54,585 nucleotides of DNA from Hyphomicrobiales bacterium (GTDB lineage Bacteria; Pseudomonadota; Alphaproteobacteria; Rhizobiales; Xanthobacteraceae), in assembly GCA_017305555.1 (NCBI GenBank), contig JAFKKM010000038.1, positions 1 to 54,585 on the forward strand, read 5' to 3'. Below, one piece after another: positions 21,076-30,330 of the stretch; positions within the stretch are counted from its first letter, which is position 1, and each line of letters opens with the position of its first letter. Below the pieces are notes generated by a model. That model did no database searches and was not told where the DNA came from. It worked only from the letters and a program-made list of their open reading frames with translations. The position numbers and the translations under genes are program-made.

Positions 21076-22716
21076 ATGTCCACCTCGGAAGGCATGGGCT
21101 CAGCCATGCGCGGCGACATTCGCGATATCAATTCGAGCAAGAATGCCGGCACGCCGGATAGCGGAGTGCCGCGTCGGCTCGCCGCCATCGTCGCAGGCGA
21201 CATCGCCGGCTACAGCCGTCTGATGCAATTCGACGAAGAAGGAACGCATGCACGCGTCAAACGGCTTGAGCGCGAACTCGTCGAGCCCACGATCCGTGAG
21301 CATCACGGTCGGCTGATCAAGACCACCGGTGATGGTTTCATCGCCATTTTCGACAGCCCTGTCGAGGCAGTGCGGTGCGGCATCGTCATCCAGCAGAACA
21401 TGATCGGGCGCAACACCACGCAAGCCAAGGCGCAGTGGATCGAATATCGCATCGGTATCAACCTCGGCGATGTCATCATCGAAACCGACGACGTGTTCGG
21501 CGATGGCGTCAACGTCGCCGCGCGGCTTGAAGGGCTGGCCGACCCCGGCGAGGTGTTCATCTCCGGCGGCATCTACGAGCAGATCAAGCACAAGATCGTC
21601 TGCGGCTATGAATCGCTCGGCGATCGCAAGGTGAAGAACATCACCGATCCGGTGCGAGTCTATCGCGTTCTGCCCGATCCATCCGCATTCAAACGGCGAC
21701 GCACGCAGAGGCAGAGCCTTACGGTTGTGTCGTTCAGTTTGGTGGTATTGGCTCTGGCGGGCGGCGTACTTTGGTATCTGACGATGCAAACACGCAGCAC
21801 GGGCGCACGGACGACCTCCACCTCTACGCACACCGACCCGCGGGCAGACTCATCGCGCGCCGCGAAATCGGCCGTCGCAAAAGCCCCTGACACGACGACG
21901 CCCTCCGCGCCCGTCGGCGAGCCTGCCGCGCAACAACAGGCCAAGGCACCAGCGGCCCCGATAGCGCCGATTGTACCGCCCGCAGCGGTCGCGCCAGCGA
22001 TTGCACCGGCCCAGGTCCCGCAGCCGGTCGCACCTCCGCTACGGGAGCCCGAGATGGTTCCGCTTCCCGGCGGCAGTTTTGCCATGGGTAGCAATGAGGA
22101 TGCTTCTGAAAAGCCGGTGCATCAGGTGACGGTGAAACGCTTCGCAATCGGCAAATACCCGATCTCGATACGCGAATGGAATCTCTGCGCGGCCGCCAAG
22201 GCTTGCGGATTTACGGCAACCGGCCCGGACGACGCGCCGGTCGGCAACGTCAGTTGGAGCGATGCCAAACGGTTCGCGGCGTGGCTGGCCGAGACGACAG
22301 GCAAACCCTATCGCCTGCCGACCGAAGCCGAATGGGAATATGCCGCGCGCGGCGGCACGCAGACCCGATACTGGTGGGGCGATCAGTTGCAGCCCGACGT
22401 TGCCAGTTGCAAGAACTGCACCCAGGTTGCCAGCACCGACCCGCCGAACAGGGTTGGCAGCTTCAAGCCGAATCCGTTCGGCCTCCACGACATGGGCGGC
22501 ACGGTCGACCAATGGGTCGAGGACTGCTTCCACAAAAATTATCAGGGCGCGCCGATCGATGGCTCAGCCTGGGTTGAGGACGGCTGTACCTCGCACGTGT
22601 TGCGCTCCGGCTCTTGGCGCAACGATGCGCGCTACGTGCGGCCTTCGAACCGCGACGGCTACGATACCCACGTCCGTTACCCGACCCATGGCTTTCGCAT
22701 CGCGCTGACTTTGTAG
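21076..22716 (+). CDS. Class III nucleotide cyclase fused to an FGE-like domain
   Basis: A 546-residue membrane protein with an unusual domain order. Residues about 33-200 form a class III adenylate/guanylate cyclase domain that keeps the expected catalytic residues: metal aspartates D42 and D132, adenine-type K82 in IKTTGDGF, D138/D139, and N146 with R150 in GDGVNVAARLEG. One membrane helix follows (about 216-236), then an Ala/Pro-rich linker (about 240-322), and an FGE-sulfatase (SUMF1/PvdO/EgtB) domain at 323-546 (PLPGGSFAMGS, PTEAEWEYAARGG, NPFGLHDMGG). In true formylglycine-generating enzymes two cysteines lie in the region near GSWRNDARYVR (512-522); both are absent here. The outer domain is therefore more likely a sensor or binding module than an FGE. 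The cyclase would face the cytoplasm and the FGE-like part the periplasm. Confidence 0.92.
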   Translation: MSTSEGMGSAMRGDIRDINSSKNAGTPDSGVPRRLAAIVAGDIAGYSRLMQFDEEGTHARVKRLERELVEPTIREHHGRLIKTTGDGFIAIFDSPVEAVRCGIVIQQNMIGRNTTQAKAQWIEYRIGINLGDVIIETDDVFGDGVNVAARLEGLADPGEVFISGGIYEQIKHKIVCGYESLGDRKVKNITDPVRVYRVLPDPSAFKRRRTQRQSLTVVSFSLVVLALAGGVLWYLTMQTRSTGARTTSTSTHTDPRADSSRAAKSAVAKAPDTTTPSAPVGEPAAQQQAKAPAAPIAPIVPPAAVAPAIAPAQVPQPVAPPLREPEMVPLPGGSFAMGSNEDASEKPVHQVTVKRFAIGKYPISIREWNLCAAAKACGFTATGPDDAPVGNVSWSDAKRFAAWLAETTGKPYRLPTEAEWEYAARGGTQTRYWWGDQLQPDVASCKNCTQVASTDPPNRVGSFKPNPFGLHDMGGTVDQWVEDCFHKNYQGAPIDGSAWVEDGCTSHVLRSGSWRNDARYVRPSNRDGYDTHVRYPTHGFRIALTL

Positions 22717-22745
22717 GATGCGCCGTATACTGAAGGGACCGTGTC

Positions 22746-23171
22746 ATGACGATCACCCGACGCATATTGCTTCAGGTCGCGATGCTCACCACGCCTCTCG
22801 CCGCTTTCGCCAAGGGCAAGCCGGCGGCGAAAGATGCGCTGCTCTATTTCGTCTGGCCGCAGGACGGCACCGTCATCAAGGGCGCCTTCTGGTGTCGCTT
22901 CGGCCTGCGCAACATGGGCGTGACCCATGCCGGCGACGACTTTCAAAACAGCGGCCATCATCATCTGCTGATCGATGTCAACGAGCCGCTCAATCCGGAC
23001 GAGCCTATCCCGCAGGACAAATCGCATCTGCATTTCGGCGCCGGCCAGACCGAGGCCCGGATCGAACTGCCGCCCGGAAAACACACGCTGCAACTTGTAC
23101 TGGGGGATGCCGATCATTTCCCCTTCGTCCCACCGGTGATTTCGAAGAAAATTACCGTGCGGATCAAATAA
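22746..23171 (+). CDS. DUF4399 secreted protein
   Basis: A 141-residue protein with a signal peptide (residues about 1-22, ending in AFA) and a DUF4399 domain. The recognisable features are FVWPQDGTVIKGAFWCRFG near the start, the His-rich NSGHHHLLIDV motif and the FGAGQTEARIELPPGKHTLQL stretch. The function of DUF4399 is not established; the His cluster might bind metal. The ATG has AAGGGA upstream. It begins 29 bases after the cyclase-FGE gene on the same strand and may be cotranscribed with it. Confidence 0.85.
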   Translation: MTITRRILLQVAMLTTPLAAFAKGKPAAKDALLYFVWPQDGTVIKGAFWCRFGLRNMGVTHAGDDFQNSGHHHLLIDVNEPLNPDEPIPQDKSHLHFGAGQTEARIELPPGKHTLQLVLGDADHFPFVPPVISKKITVRIK

Positions 23172-23390
23172 TCGGTTCACATCAGCACGAACCTATCGGA
23201 CGTTGCGACGTTGTCCCTCCAGCACGCGCCGGGTGACAACCGGCCGCAACGGGGATGACGGACGCAGCTGATTTTGCCGGTTTCTGGCTGCGGCATCAAC
23301 GCATCGGTACGCGTTTTGTCTAACCCGTTCCCGGCGCGTGCGCCTTTTCGGCGGAAGCGGACGCGGCAAGCATCGCCGCATACCCGGCAT

Positions 23391-23597
23391 TCACAAGGCC
23401 ATCTGCTCCACGCCGCATTCCTTGCACGTATACTTGACCCGCGACGTCCCTTTCGGCGCCGAGACCTTGTTCTGCGCACCGCACTTGCCGCACGTCGCCA
23501 TGATGCGGGTGTCCCCCTGCTTCACCGTTACGCCCTTGCGCGTCATCGCCTCGCGCATCAACCGCTCGGCTTCCTCACGCATTGCCTGCTTGTCCAT
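23391..23597 (-). CDS. Small zinc-ribbon protein
   Basis: A 68-residue protein: a charged helix at the amino end (DKQAMREEAERLMREAM) followed by a zinc ribbon with two CxxC pairs (CGKCG and CKECG). The start ATG at 23597 has a strong GGGAGAGGGTAGG purine-rich site. The frame remains open upstream to 24008, but that part is antisense to the MaoC gene and is a shadow. Zinc ribbons of this size may bind nucleic acid or protein; no specific role can be assigned. Confidence 0.8.
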   Translation of the reverse strand: MDKQAMREEAERLMREAMTRKGVTVKQGDTRIMATCGKCGAQNKVSAPKGTSRVKYTCKECGVEQMAL

Positions 23598-23789
23598 ACC
23601 TACCCTCTCCCGTGCGACTTGCGCGGCGCTGTTGTACGCCTGAATTTTGTCGTGCCAATAGGAAAATCGCTCAGAGCCTGTCGCAAATGCTGTTATCGGC
23701 CGCATGGCTGGGCCACACAGCCCCGGCTTGGCGAAGACCTTTATTCGGTTAAGGATCATACCATCGACAAGACCGGCAAGGAGCCCGAC

Positions 23790-24281
23790 ATGGATGACGC
23801 TTTCGACCCCGCCCTGCACAAGCGCTACGAGACCCGCTGGTTCGAGGATTTTGCTGTCGGCGAGAAATTCATCCTGCCGAGCCGCACCATGACCGACGCC
23901 ATCTTCCTCGCCTTCCAGGCCGCGAGCGGCGACAATCATCCGATCCATTACGATGTCGAATTCTGTCGCGCGCGCGGAATGCCGCACATGCTGGCGCACG
24001 GCTATCAAATCCTGATCCAGACCGCGGCCGGTGCCGGCACGTTCCCATTCATGACCGAGGACAGCCTGATCGGTTTTCTCGACCAGTCGTCGAAATTCCT
24101 CGCGCCGGTCTATGTCGGCGATACCTTATACGGCACGCTTATCATCGACGAAGTGAAGCCGGGGCGCACCACCGGCGTCATCGGGATGCGCACGACAGTC
24201 CACAACCAGAAGCGCAAGTTGGTGCTGGAAGGCACGCAGCGTTACCTGCTGCGCAAGCGTCCCGCTCCCGTCGTCGCGTAG
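23790..24281 (+). CDS. MaoC-like (R)-hydratase
   Basis: A 163-residue hot-dog-fold protein of the MaoC dehydratase family, which typically adds water to enoyl-CoA or enoyl-ACP. The hydratase motif is seen in FQAASGDNHPIHYDVEFCR, with Asp and His at the usual places, and MLAHGYQILIQTAAG follows. The ATG at 23790 has AAGGAG 6-7 bases upstream, which decides the start over the longer open frame from 23274. The substrate is unknown. It is divergent from the zinc-ribbon gene. Confidence 0.9.
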   Translation: MDDAFDPALHKRYETRWFEDFAVGEKFILPSRTMTDAIFLAFQAASGDNHPIHYDVEFCRARGMPHMLAHGYQILIQTAAGAGTFPFMTEDSLIGFLDQSSKFLAPVYVGDTLYGTLIIDEVKPGRTTGVIGMRTTVHNQKRKLVLEGTQRYLLRKRPAPVVA

Positions 24282-24424
24282 CAAATAAAAACGCACCGGT
24301 CCCGGGGCAACTCGGGGCCGATGCGCGACAGTGAGAAGGTGTCCTTGGAGAGACGTCTTCGAAGATTGGGCGGCCGATCTTGCGTCGGCTCGCCCGTTTG
24401 CTCGCTTGGAGGCGAAGAAAAAAC

Positions 24425-24940
24425 TCAGAGGCGATAGAGGATCTGGTCGGTCCAGAAACGTTCCAGTCGGTGCAGCGACTTGTTGAGCGTGGCGAACTCC
24501 TCGTTGGAGATGCCACCGACCTGCTCCACCGTCTTCATGTGCTTCTGATAAAGCGCATCGACGATGCGGCGGATTTCCTGACCCTGCGCGGTCAAGCGAA
24601 TGCGTACCGAGCGACGATCAACGCGCGAACGCTGATGATCGAGGAAGCCGAGCTCGACCAGCTTCTTCAGATTGTAGGAAACGTTGGAGCCGAGATAATA
24701 ACCGCGCGTGCGCAGCTCACCGGCAGTCAATTCCTTGTCGCCGATGTTGTAGAGCAACAGCGCCTGCACCGAGTTGATGTCGGCGCGGCCACGACGATCG
24801 AATTCATCCTTGATGACGTCGAGCAGCCGGCGATGCAACCGCTCTACCAGCGTGAGAGCTTCAAGATAGAGCGGCTGCACCGGTGCGTGACCGGCAGCGC
24901 GTTCGGCGGTTTCAACGGCCGTGGCTGCGGCTTTCATCAT
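24425..24940 (-). CDS. ldtR: LdtR-like MarR-family regulator
   Basis: A 171-residue winged-helix regulator of the MarR type, close to LdtR of Liberibacter and rhizobia, which controls an L,D-transpeptidase gene and cell-wall stress responses. Typical segments are DEFDRRGRADINSVQALLLY, TAGELRTRGYYLGSNVSYNLKKLVELG with the recognition helix, and DRRSVRIRLTAQG with the wing. The ATG at 24940 has AGGGG at a good distance. A candidate operator, TTTCG-N10-CGAAA, lies 23-42 bases upstream. No L,D-transpeptidase gene is in the window. Confidence 0.88.
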   Translation of the reverse strand: MMKAAATAVETAERAAGHAPVQPLYLEALTLVERLHRRLLDVIKDEFDRRGRADINSVQALLLYNIGDKELTAGELRTRGYYLGSNVSYNLKKLVELGFLDHQRSRVDRRSVRIRLTAQGQEIRRIVDALYQKHMKTVEQVGGISNEEFATLNKSLHRLERFWTDQILYRL

Positions 24941-24962
24941 GACACTACCCCTGTTGTCGTTT

Positions 24963-24982
24963 TTTCGACTTATGCGACGAAA
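24963..24982. promoter_or_regulatory. Candidate operator upstream of ldtR
   Basis: A 5-base inverted repeat (TTTCG / CGAAA) with a 10-base spacer, 23 bases before the ldtR start. Autoregulation by a MarR-type dimer is inferred from its position and symmetry only. Confidence 0.4.
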
Positions 24983-25080
24983 CTTGTGTCCCGCCTGATA
25001 GCCACAACCTAACGGAGGCGTTTGAAGATCCGCTTAAATAAGACAATAAAGAGATCATGAATTTAAGACAGTGAATCGCG

Positions 25081-25114
25081 GATTAAGCCCGTCAAATAAG
25101 GGCTTTTTGTAATC
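25081..25114 (+). terminator. Orphan rho-independent terminator-like hairpin
   Basis: GATTA and TAATC outer arms enclose a 6-base AAGCCC / GGGCTT stem with loop GTCAAATAA, followed by TTT and G. The T run is on the plus strand, but no plus-strand gene lies upstream within 800 bases, so it may end a small RNA or be a coincidence. Confidence 0.4.
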
Positions 25115-25308
25115 ATCTGTTCAGGACCGGGGCGTGATGTTCACGCTTCGTCTGCGGTTCCCGCCGCCTCCTGTCGCATTTGCGAACAGGGTCGTTCAAA
25201 TCCGAAACATTCGCGTAATCTTCGTCACCGCCGCGTTAGGGTGACTCAATTCTTACCGCGAAAAATTTTGTGAAAATTCGCGGAAAATCTTCGCGGCGGC
25301 CTTTAGGT

Positions 25309-26874
25309 TTATGCGACGCCGCGCTGGCGCCCTTCCCAATATGGCGCGCGCAGTGCCTTGCGATCGATCTTGCCGAGCCCGGTGACCGGAATCTCGGCGA
25401 CGAACTCGATCGTTTTCGGTGACCACGGCGCGCCACGCTTCTCCTTGACGTGCGCCTGCAGTTCTGCGGCTTCGTTGTTCGCGCCCGCCTTCAAAACCAC
25501 GAACGCTTTCACCGCCTCGCCCCACTTGTCGTCGGGTACACCGATCACCGCGGCAGACGCCACCGCTTGATGCGACATCAACGCGTCCTCCACCTCGCGC
25601 GGATAGATATTGAAACCGCCAGAGATGATCATGTCCTTGGTGCGGTCGACGATATAGAGGTAGCCTTCCTCGTCCTTGATGGCGACGTCGCCGGTGTGCA
25701 GCCAGCCGCCGCGAAACGCTTCTTCCGTTGCCTCCGGACGTTTCCAATAACCGTCCATCACCAGCGTGCCGCGCACGCAGATTTCGCCGGGCTCGCCGAT
25801 TGCGACTTCGCGCATTTCGGAATCGAACAGTTTCACATCGACCAGCGGATTGGGTCGACCGCACGAGCCGAGACGCCCCGGCTTCGAGACATCATGATCA
25901 ATCTTGCGCATGGTGGTGACGCATTGCGGTGCTTCGGTCTGGCCATAAAGCTGGACGAAGACCGGTCCGAAAATATCCATGCCTTCGCGCAACCGATCCG
26001 GTGACATCGGCGCGGCGCCGTAGACGATCATATCGAGCGACGACAGGTCGTAGCGCTTGCGCAAGTCGGGCGCATCGATCAGGGCATAGATCAAGGTCGG
26101 CACCAGGAATGCGGCGGTGATCTTTTCCTCGGAGACGACGCGGCAATAGGCTTCAGCCTCGAAGCCCTGCACCAGACGCGTGAAGCCGCCGCGCATCATC
26201 ACCGGATATAGCGTGACGCCGGCGGCGTGGCTGATCGGGGTCGCGGCGAGGAAGCGAATTTCCGGCGGCCAGTCCCAATCGGCATAAAGCAATGTCGCCA
26301 TCGTGGTGACGACGCGATGCGGCAGCATGACGCCCTTGGAGCGTCCTGTGGTGCCGCCGGTATAGGCAAGCCATGCGATGGCGTTGACATCGCTCTCATC
26401 AACGAGAGGCGCGGGAGCAACCTTGGGCAACTCCGCCAGCAAGTCGCGCGCGCCCTCCACCGAGCCGAACGAGAGAACATGTTTCAGCGACGGCACGCGC
26501 GACTTGATCGCCAGCCCGCGCGGCGCGAACTTGCCGGCCTCGACGATCAAGGCATCGATCTCGGCATCGCCGATGATGAAGACATGATCGTCCTCGGCGG
26601 CCATCGGATGCAGCGGCGTGTAGCGTAGGCCCATCACCATTGCCGCGCTGATCGCAGCCCAAGACTCTGCGCGGTTGCCGGCCAGCACCGACAGTGCATC
26701 GCCGCGCTTCAGGCCCACCGACCGGAACAGCGCGATGAAGCGCCCCACGGCATCGCCGAACTCGCGATAGCTCCAGCGGATATTGCCATCAGCCAGCGCC
26801 GGCCGATCTCCGTAGCGCGCCACCGCGTTGACAATGAGACTACCCGCCGTTCCGCCCGCGTGAAGTTGATCCAC
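25309..26874 (-). CDS. AMP-binding acyl-CoA synthetase
   Basis: A 521-residue ANL-superfamily ligase that activates a carboxylic acid to an acyl-adenylate and then to the CoA thioester. The P-loop core LAYTGGTTGRSKGVM, the central GAAPMSPDRL and YGQTEAP motifs, the hinge WLHTGDVAI with DRTKDM and the carboxy-terminal catalytic lysine in GKIDRKALR are all present. The chain length of the substrate cannot be deduced; fatty or aromatic acids are both possible. It stands alone, 56 bases downstream of the DUF6163 gene on the same strand. Confidence 0.92.
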   Translation of the reverse strand: MDQLHAGGTAGSLIVNAVARYGDRPALADGNIRWSYREFGDAVGRFIALFRSVGLKRGDALSVLAGNRAESWAAISAAMVMGLRYTPLHPMAAEDDHVFIIGDAEIDALIVEAGKFAPRGLAIKSRVPSLKHVLSFGSVEGARDLLAELPKVAPAPLVDESDVNAIAWLAYTGGTTGRSKGVMLPHRVVTTMATLLYADWDWPPEIRFLAATPISHAAGVTLYPVMMRGGFTRLVQGFEAEAYCRVVSEEKITAAFLVPTLIYALIDAPDLRKRYDLSSLDMIVYGAAPMSPDRLREGMDIFGPVFVQLYGQTEAPQCVTTMRKIDHDVSKPGRLGSCGRPNPLVDVKLFDSEMREVAIGEPGEICVRGTLVMDGYWKRPEATEEAFRGGWLHTGDVAIKDEEGYLYIVDRTKDMIISGGFNIYPREVEDALMSHQAVASAAVIGVPDDKWGEAVKAFVVLKAGANNEAAELQAHVKEKRGAPWSPKTIEFVAEIPVTGLGKIDRKALRAPYWEGRQRGVA

Positions 26875-26930
26875 GATATCCTCCCGATGTTCCCTGCCGC
26901 TCTACATGTCATTGCCCCGAGAGAGGTCGA

Positions 26931-27395
26931 CTATGGCGGCCGTTCCTGCGCGGCGAGCCAGGCCAGCACGAGATAAAGCGCCAGGAACGCCACCTCGACG
27001 CCGACCACGATCAGGCTGCCGCCGTAGATCGACGGAAACATCAGTTCGACAATCGCCATCGAGACCACGGTGGTGAGCCAGACCACCGCGCCCCACGGCG
27101 TCGCCAGCCACAACCCGACCGCCGCCACCAATTCGATGACGGCAAAATAGATCGTGGCGGCTTGCCAGGCGGTCGTCTGGTTTTCGAACGCTCCATTCTC
27201 GCCGCCGACGAAACCGGTGACCTGCGCCCAGTGGTAGAGACCCTTGCCCATCGACAGCACGGCCATCACCCGCAGGAACAGCACAAGGCGGCCGGTCCAG
27301 ACATTGTCGTCGGACTCAGGCTTGGCCGATCGCAGATCGTTTGCCGCAATGGTGCGCTCGCGCTGCGGCACCTCGCGGGGTGAAGGCTCAGACAT
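26931..27395 (-). CDS. DUF6163 membrane protein
   Basis: A 154-residue membrane protein with a polar amino end and about four hydrophobic helices (RLVLFLRVMAVLSMGKGLYHW, then a second at about 75-95, and two near the end). From its pattern I place it in DUF6163, a Hyphomicrobiales-specific family of unknown function. The start is the ATG at 27395; a TTG one codon earlier is possible. It is divergent from hemB and upstream of the acyl-CoA synthetase. Confidence 0.8.
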   Translation of the reverse strand: MSEPSPREVPQRERTIAANDLRSAKPESDDNVWTGRLVLFLRVMAVLSMGKGLYHWAQVTGFVGGENGAFENQTTAWQAATIYFAVIELVAAVGLWLATPWGAVVWLTTVVSMAIVELMFPSIYGGSLIVVGVEVAFLALYLVLAWLAAQERPP

Positions 27396-27528
27396 CAATT
27401 CGGTACTCGCGTCGGGAACGGCTGAATCGCACCGCCCATGAGGCGATTCATGGCCCGCCGGGGCGCTAAAATCAATTGCGGCCGACGTCCCGGCGCGGTG
27501 ACGCCGTTGCCGGGAGGTGCTAAACTAA

Positions 27529-28632
<1,104 letters not shown>

Positions 28633-28764
28633 GCCCTCCAGGGAACCGACCAAGGCGGGTGACCGCCGCGGCAATGAAACCCGACCGGCTTGCCGGACCT
28701 TGTGATCGGGCAATCGGATCGCCATGTCATGACGCGGGATTTCGTCACCAGACGGGAGAGCGTC

Positions 28765-29322
28765 ATGTCGGCAAGCGATTCCAATCGGACTGAGGCGGCA
28801 GGCTGGGCGAGCAGCCAGGCCGATGTACGGCCTCATGCCTTCGATCCGTGGGAGCAGCCGGAACTGTTTCGCGGCGTTCTAACGCGTCGCTTCTTCGCCT
28901 TTGTGATCGATCTTCTGGTGCTGTCGATTCCAGTCGTCCTGGTATCGCTGTTCATCGCCGTGTTCGGGCTGGTAACGCTAGGGCTAGGCTGGGTGCTGTT
29001 CGCTTTCGTGGCTCCGGCCTCAGTGATCTGGGCCATCATCTATTACGGCATGACACTCGGCGGCCCGCGCTCCGCAACCGTCGGTATGCGCGTGATGGAT
29101 CTGGAAATGCGCACCTGGTACGGCGAGCCGAGCTATTTCCTGCTCGGCGCCACTCACGCCGTCGTCTACTGGATATCGGTGTCGATGCTGACGCCCTTGG
29201 TCCTGCTGGTGGGCCTGTTCAACGGGCGACGTCGGCTGTTGCACGACGTCATCCTTGGGACTGTGGTGATCAACACCTCGGTTCGCGCCGAAATCTCACC
29301 CCAGCCCCGCCAGAGCTGGTAG
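28765..29322 (+). CDS. RDD-family membrane protein
   Basis: A 185-residue inner-membrane protein with the RDD domain: FRGVLTRRFFAFVIDLLVLS, carrying the Arg and Asp of the family name, then two further hydrophobic helices and a final GLFNGRRRLLHDVILGTVV motif. I chose the ATG at 28765 because GGGAGAG lies just upstream; the open frame begins at 28690. RDD proteins are transporter-like, but their substrate is mostly unknown. It precedes bpt on the same strand, with a 72-base gap. Confidence 0.88.
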   Translation: MSASDSNRTEAAGWASSQADVRPHAFDPWEQPELFRGVLTRRFFAFVIDLLVLSIPVVLVSLFIAVFGLVTLGLGWVLFAFVAPASVIWAIIYYGMTLGGPRSATVGMRVMDLEMRTWYGEPSYFLLGATHAVVYWISVSMLTPLVLLVGLFNGRRRLLHDVILGTVVINTSVRAEISPQPRQSW

Positions 29323-29394
29323 TTGCGGAAGGCCGTTGACCGGCCCTCCCACTCGGGCGATGCTTGCCCGACCATCGGAGGCTGACGAGATTCG

Positions 29395-30171
29395 GTGACG
29401 CAACACTCCCGCGACACTCCGCAATTCTACCTGACGGCCCCCTCGCCGTGCCCCTATCTGCCGGGGCGGCAAGAGCGGAAGGTGTTCACGCATCTGGTCG
29501 GCAGCAAGGCCAGCGAGCTGAACGATCTTCTCACGCACGGCGGGTTTCGCCGCAGCCAGTCGATCGCCTATCGCCCAGCCTGCGACCAGTGTCACGCCTG
29601 CGTTTCGGTCCGTGTCATCGCCAATGAGTTCCGGCCCTCGCGCAACTTCCGCAAGGTAATGGCGCGCAATGCCGATCTGGTCGGCCAATCCCGCAGCGCT
29701 GTGCCGACCTCGGAACAATATTCGATCTTCCGCGCCTATCTCGACCATCGCCACCGCCTCGGCGGCATGGCCGACATGACCGTGCTCGACTACGCCATGA
29801 TGATCGAGGACAGCCATGTCGAAACCCGGCTGATCGAATATCGCCGCCGTCCGGCCGAAGGCCTCGAAGCGACAGCGCCGGGCGAACTGATTGCGGTGGC
29901 GCTGACCGATATCCTCGGCGACGGGCTGTCGATGGTCTACTCGTTCTTCGAGCCGTCGGAGGAAAACCGCTCGCTCGGCACCTTCATGATCCTCGATCAC
30001 ATCGCGCGCGCGCGCCGCATGGGATTGCCTTACGTCTATCTTGGCTACTGGATCGATGGCTCGCGCAAGATGAGCTACAAGAGCCGCTTCCTGCCGCAAC
30101 AACGGCTGGCACCGACCGGTTGGCTTCGCGTCGACGACGAAGCATCCGCACAGTCGGAAGCGCAGGATTAA
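29395..30171 (+). CDS. bpt: Aspartate/glutamate leucyltransferase Bpt
   Basis: A 258-residue aminoacyl-tRNA-protein transferase of the Bpt/ATE1 type, which adds leucine to proteins with amino-terminal Asp or Glu and so marks them for ClpAPS degradation. The Cys-rich amino end ([16 protein letters not shown]) and the carboxy-terminal [21 protein letters not shown] segment are characteristic. The start is a GTG at 29395. It could also be annotated as an arginyltransferase, but Bpt is the bacterial form. Confidence 0.93.
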   Translation: MTQHSRDTPQFYLTAPSPCPYLPGRQERKVFTHLVGSKASELNDLLTHGGFRRSQSIAYRPACDQCHACVSVRVIANEFRPSRNFRKVMARNADLVGQSRSAVPTSEQYSIFRAYLDHRHRLGGMADMTVLDYAMMIEDSHVETRLIEYRRRPAEGLEATAPGELIAVALTDILGDGLSMVYSFFEPSEENRSLGTFMILDHIARARRMGLPYVYLGYWIDGSRKMSYKSRFLPQQRLAPTGWLRVDDEASAQSEAQD

Positions 30172-30193
30172 GACGCGATGACTTGAGATGAAT

Positions 30194-30277
30194 CGTCATT
30201 GCGAGCGAAGCGAAGCAATCCAGCTCTTTCTTCGCGGCCCCTGGATTGCTTCGTCGCTAATGCTCCTCGCAATGACG
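30194..30277. repeat. REP-like palindrome (CGTCATTGCGAG family), copy 2
   Basis: This is the same element as at 15810-15891: the left arm (CGTCATTGCGAGCGAAGCGA), then CAATCCAG, a short centre, CTGGATTG, and the mirrored right arm. It lies between the convergent bpt and mntH genes and could also act as a terminator. Confidence 0.88.
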
Positions 30278-30330
30278 ACCGAGATGAGTCAATAAACTTA
30301 ATTTCATCCCACTCCAAGCGCCAACCAGCT

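Larger units (their letters stand above)
24941..25308. other. Intergenic region upstream of ldtR
   Basis: This 368-base, comparatively AT-rich stretch has no convincing gene. It should hold the ldtR promoter (reading left), with the inverted repeat TTTCG-N10-CGAAA at 24963-24982. A plus-strand hairpin with a T run is present at 25081-25114. Confidence 0.6.

Noticed and set aside
23598-24008. Amino-terminal extension of the zinc-ribbon frame
   Set aside because: It is antisense to the MaoC-like gene; the ribosome site and domain limit support the start at 23597.
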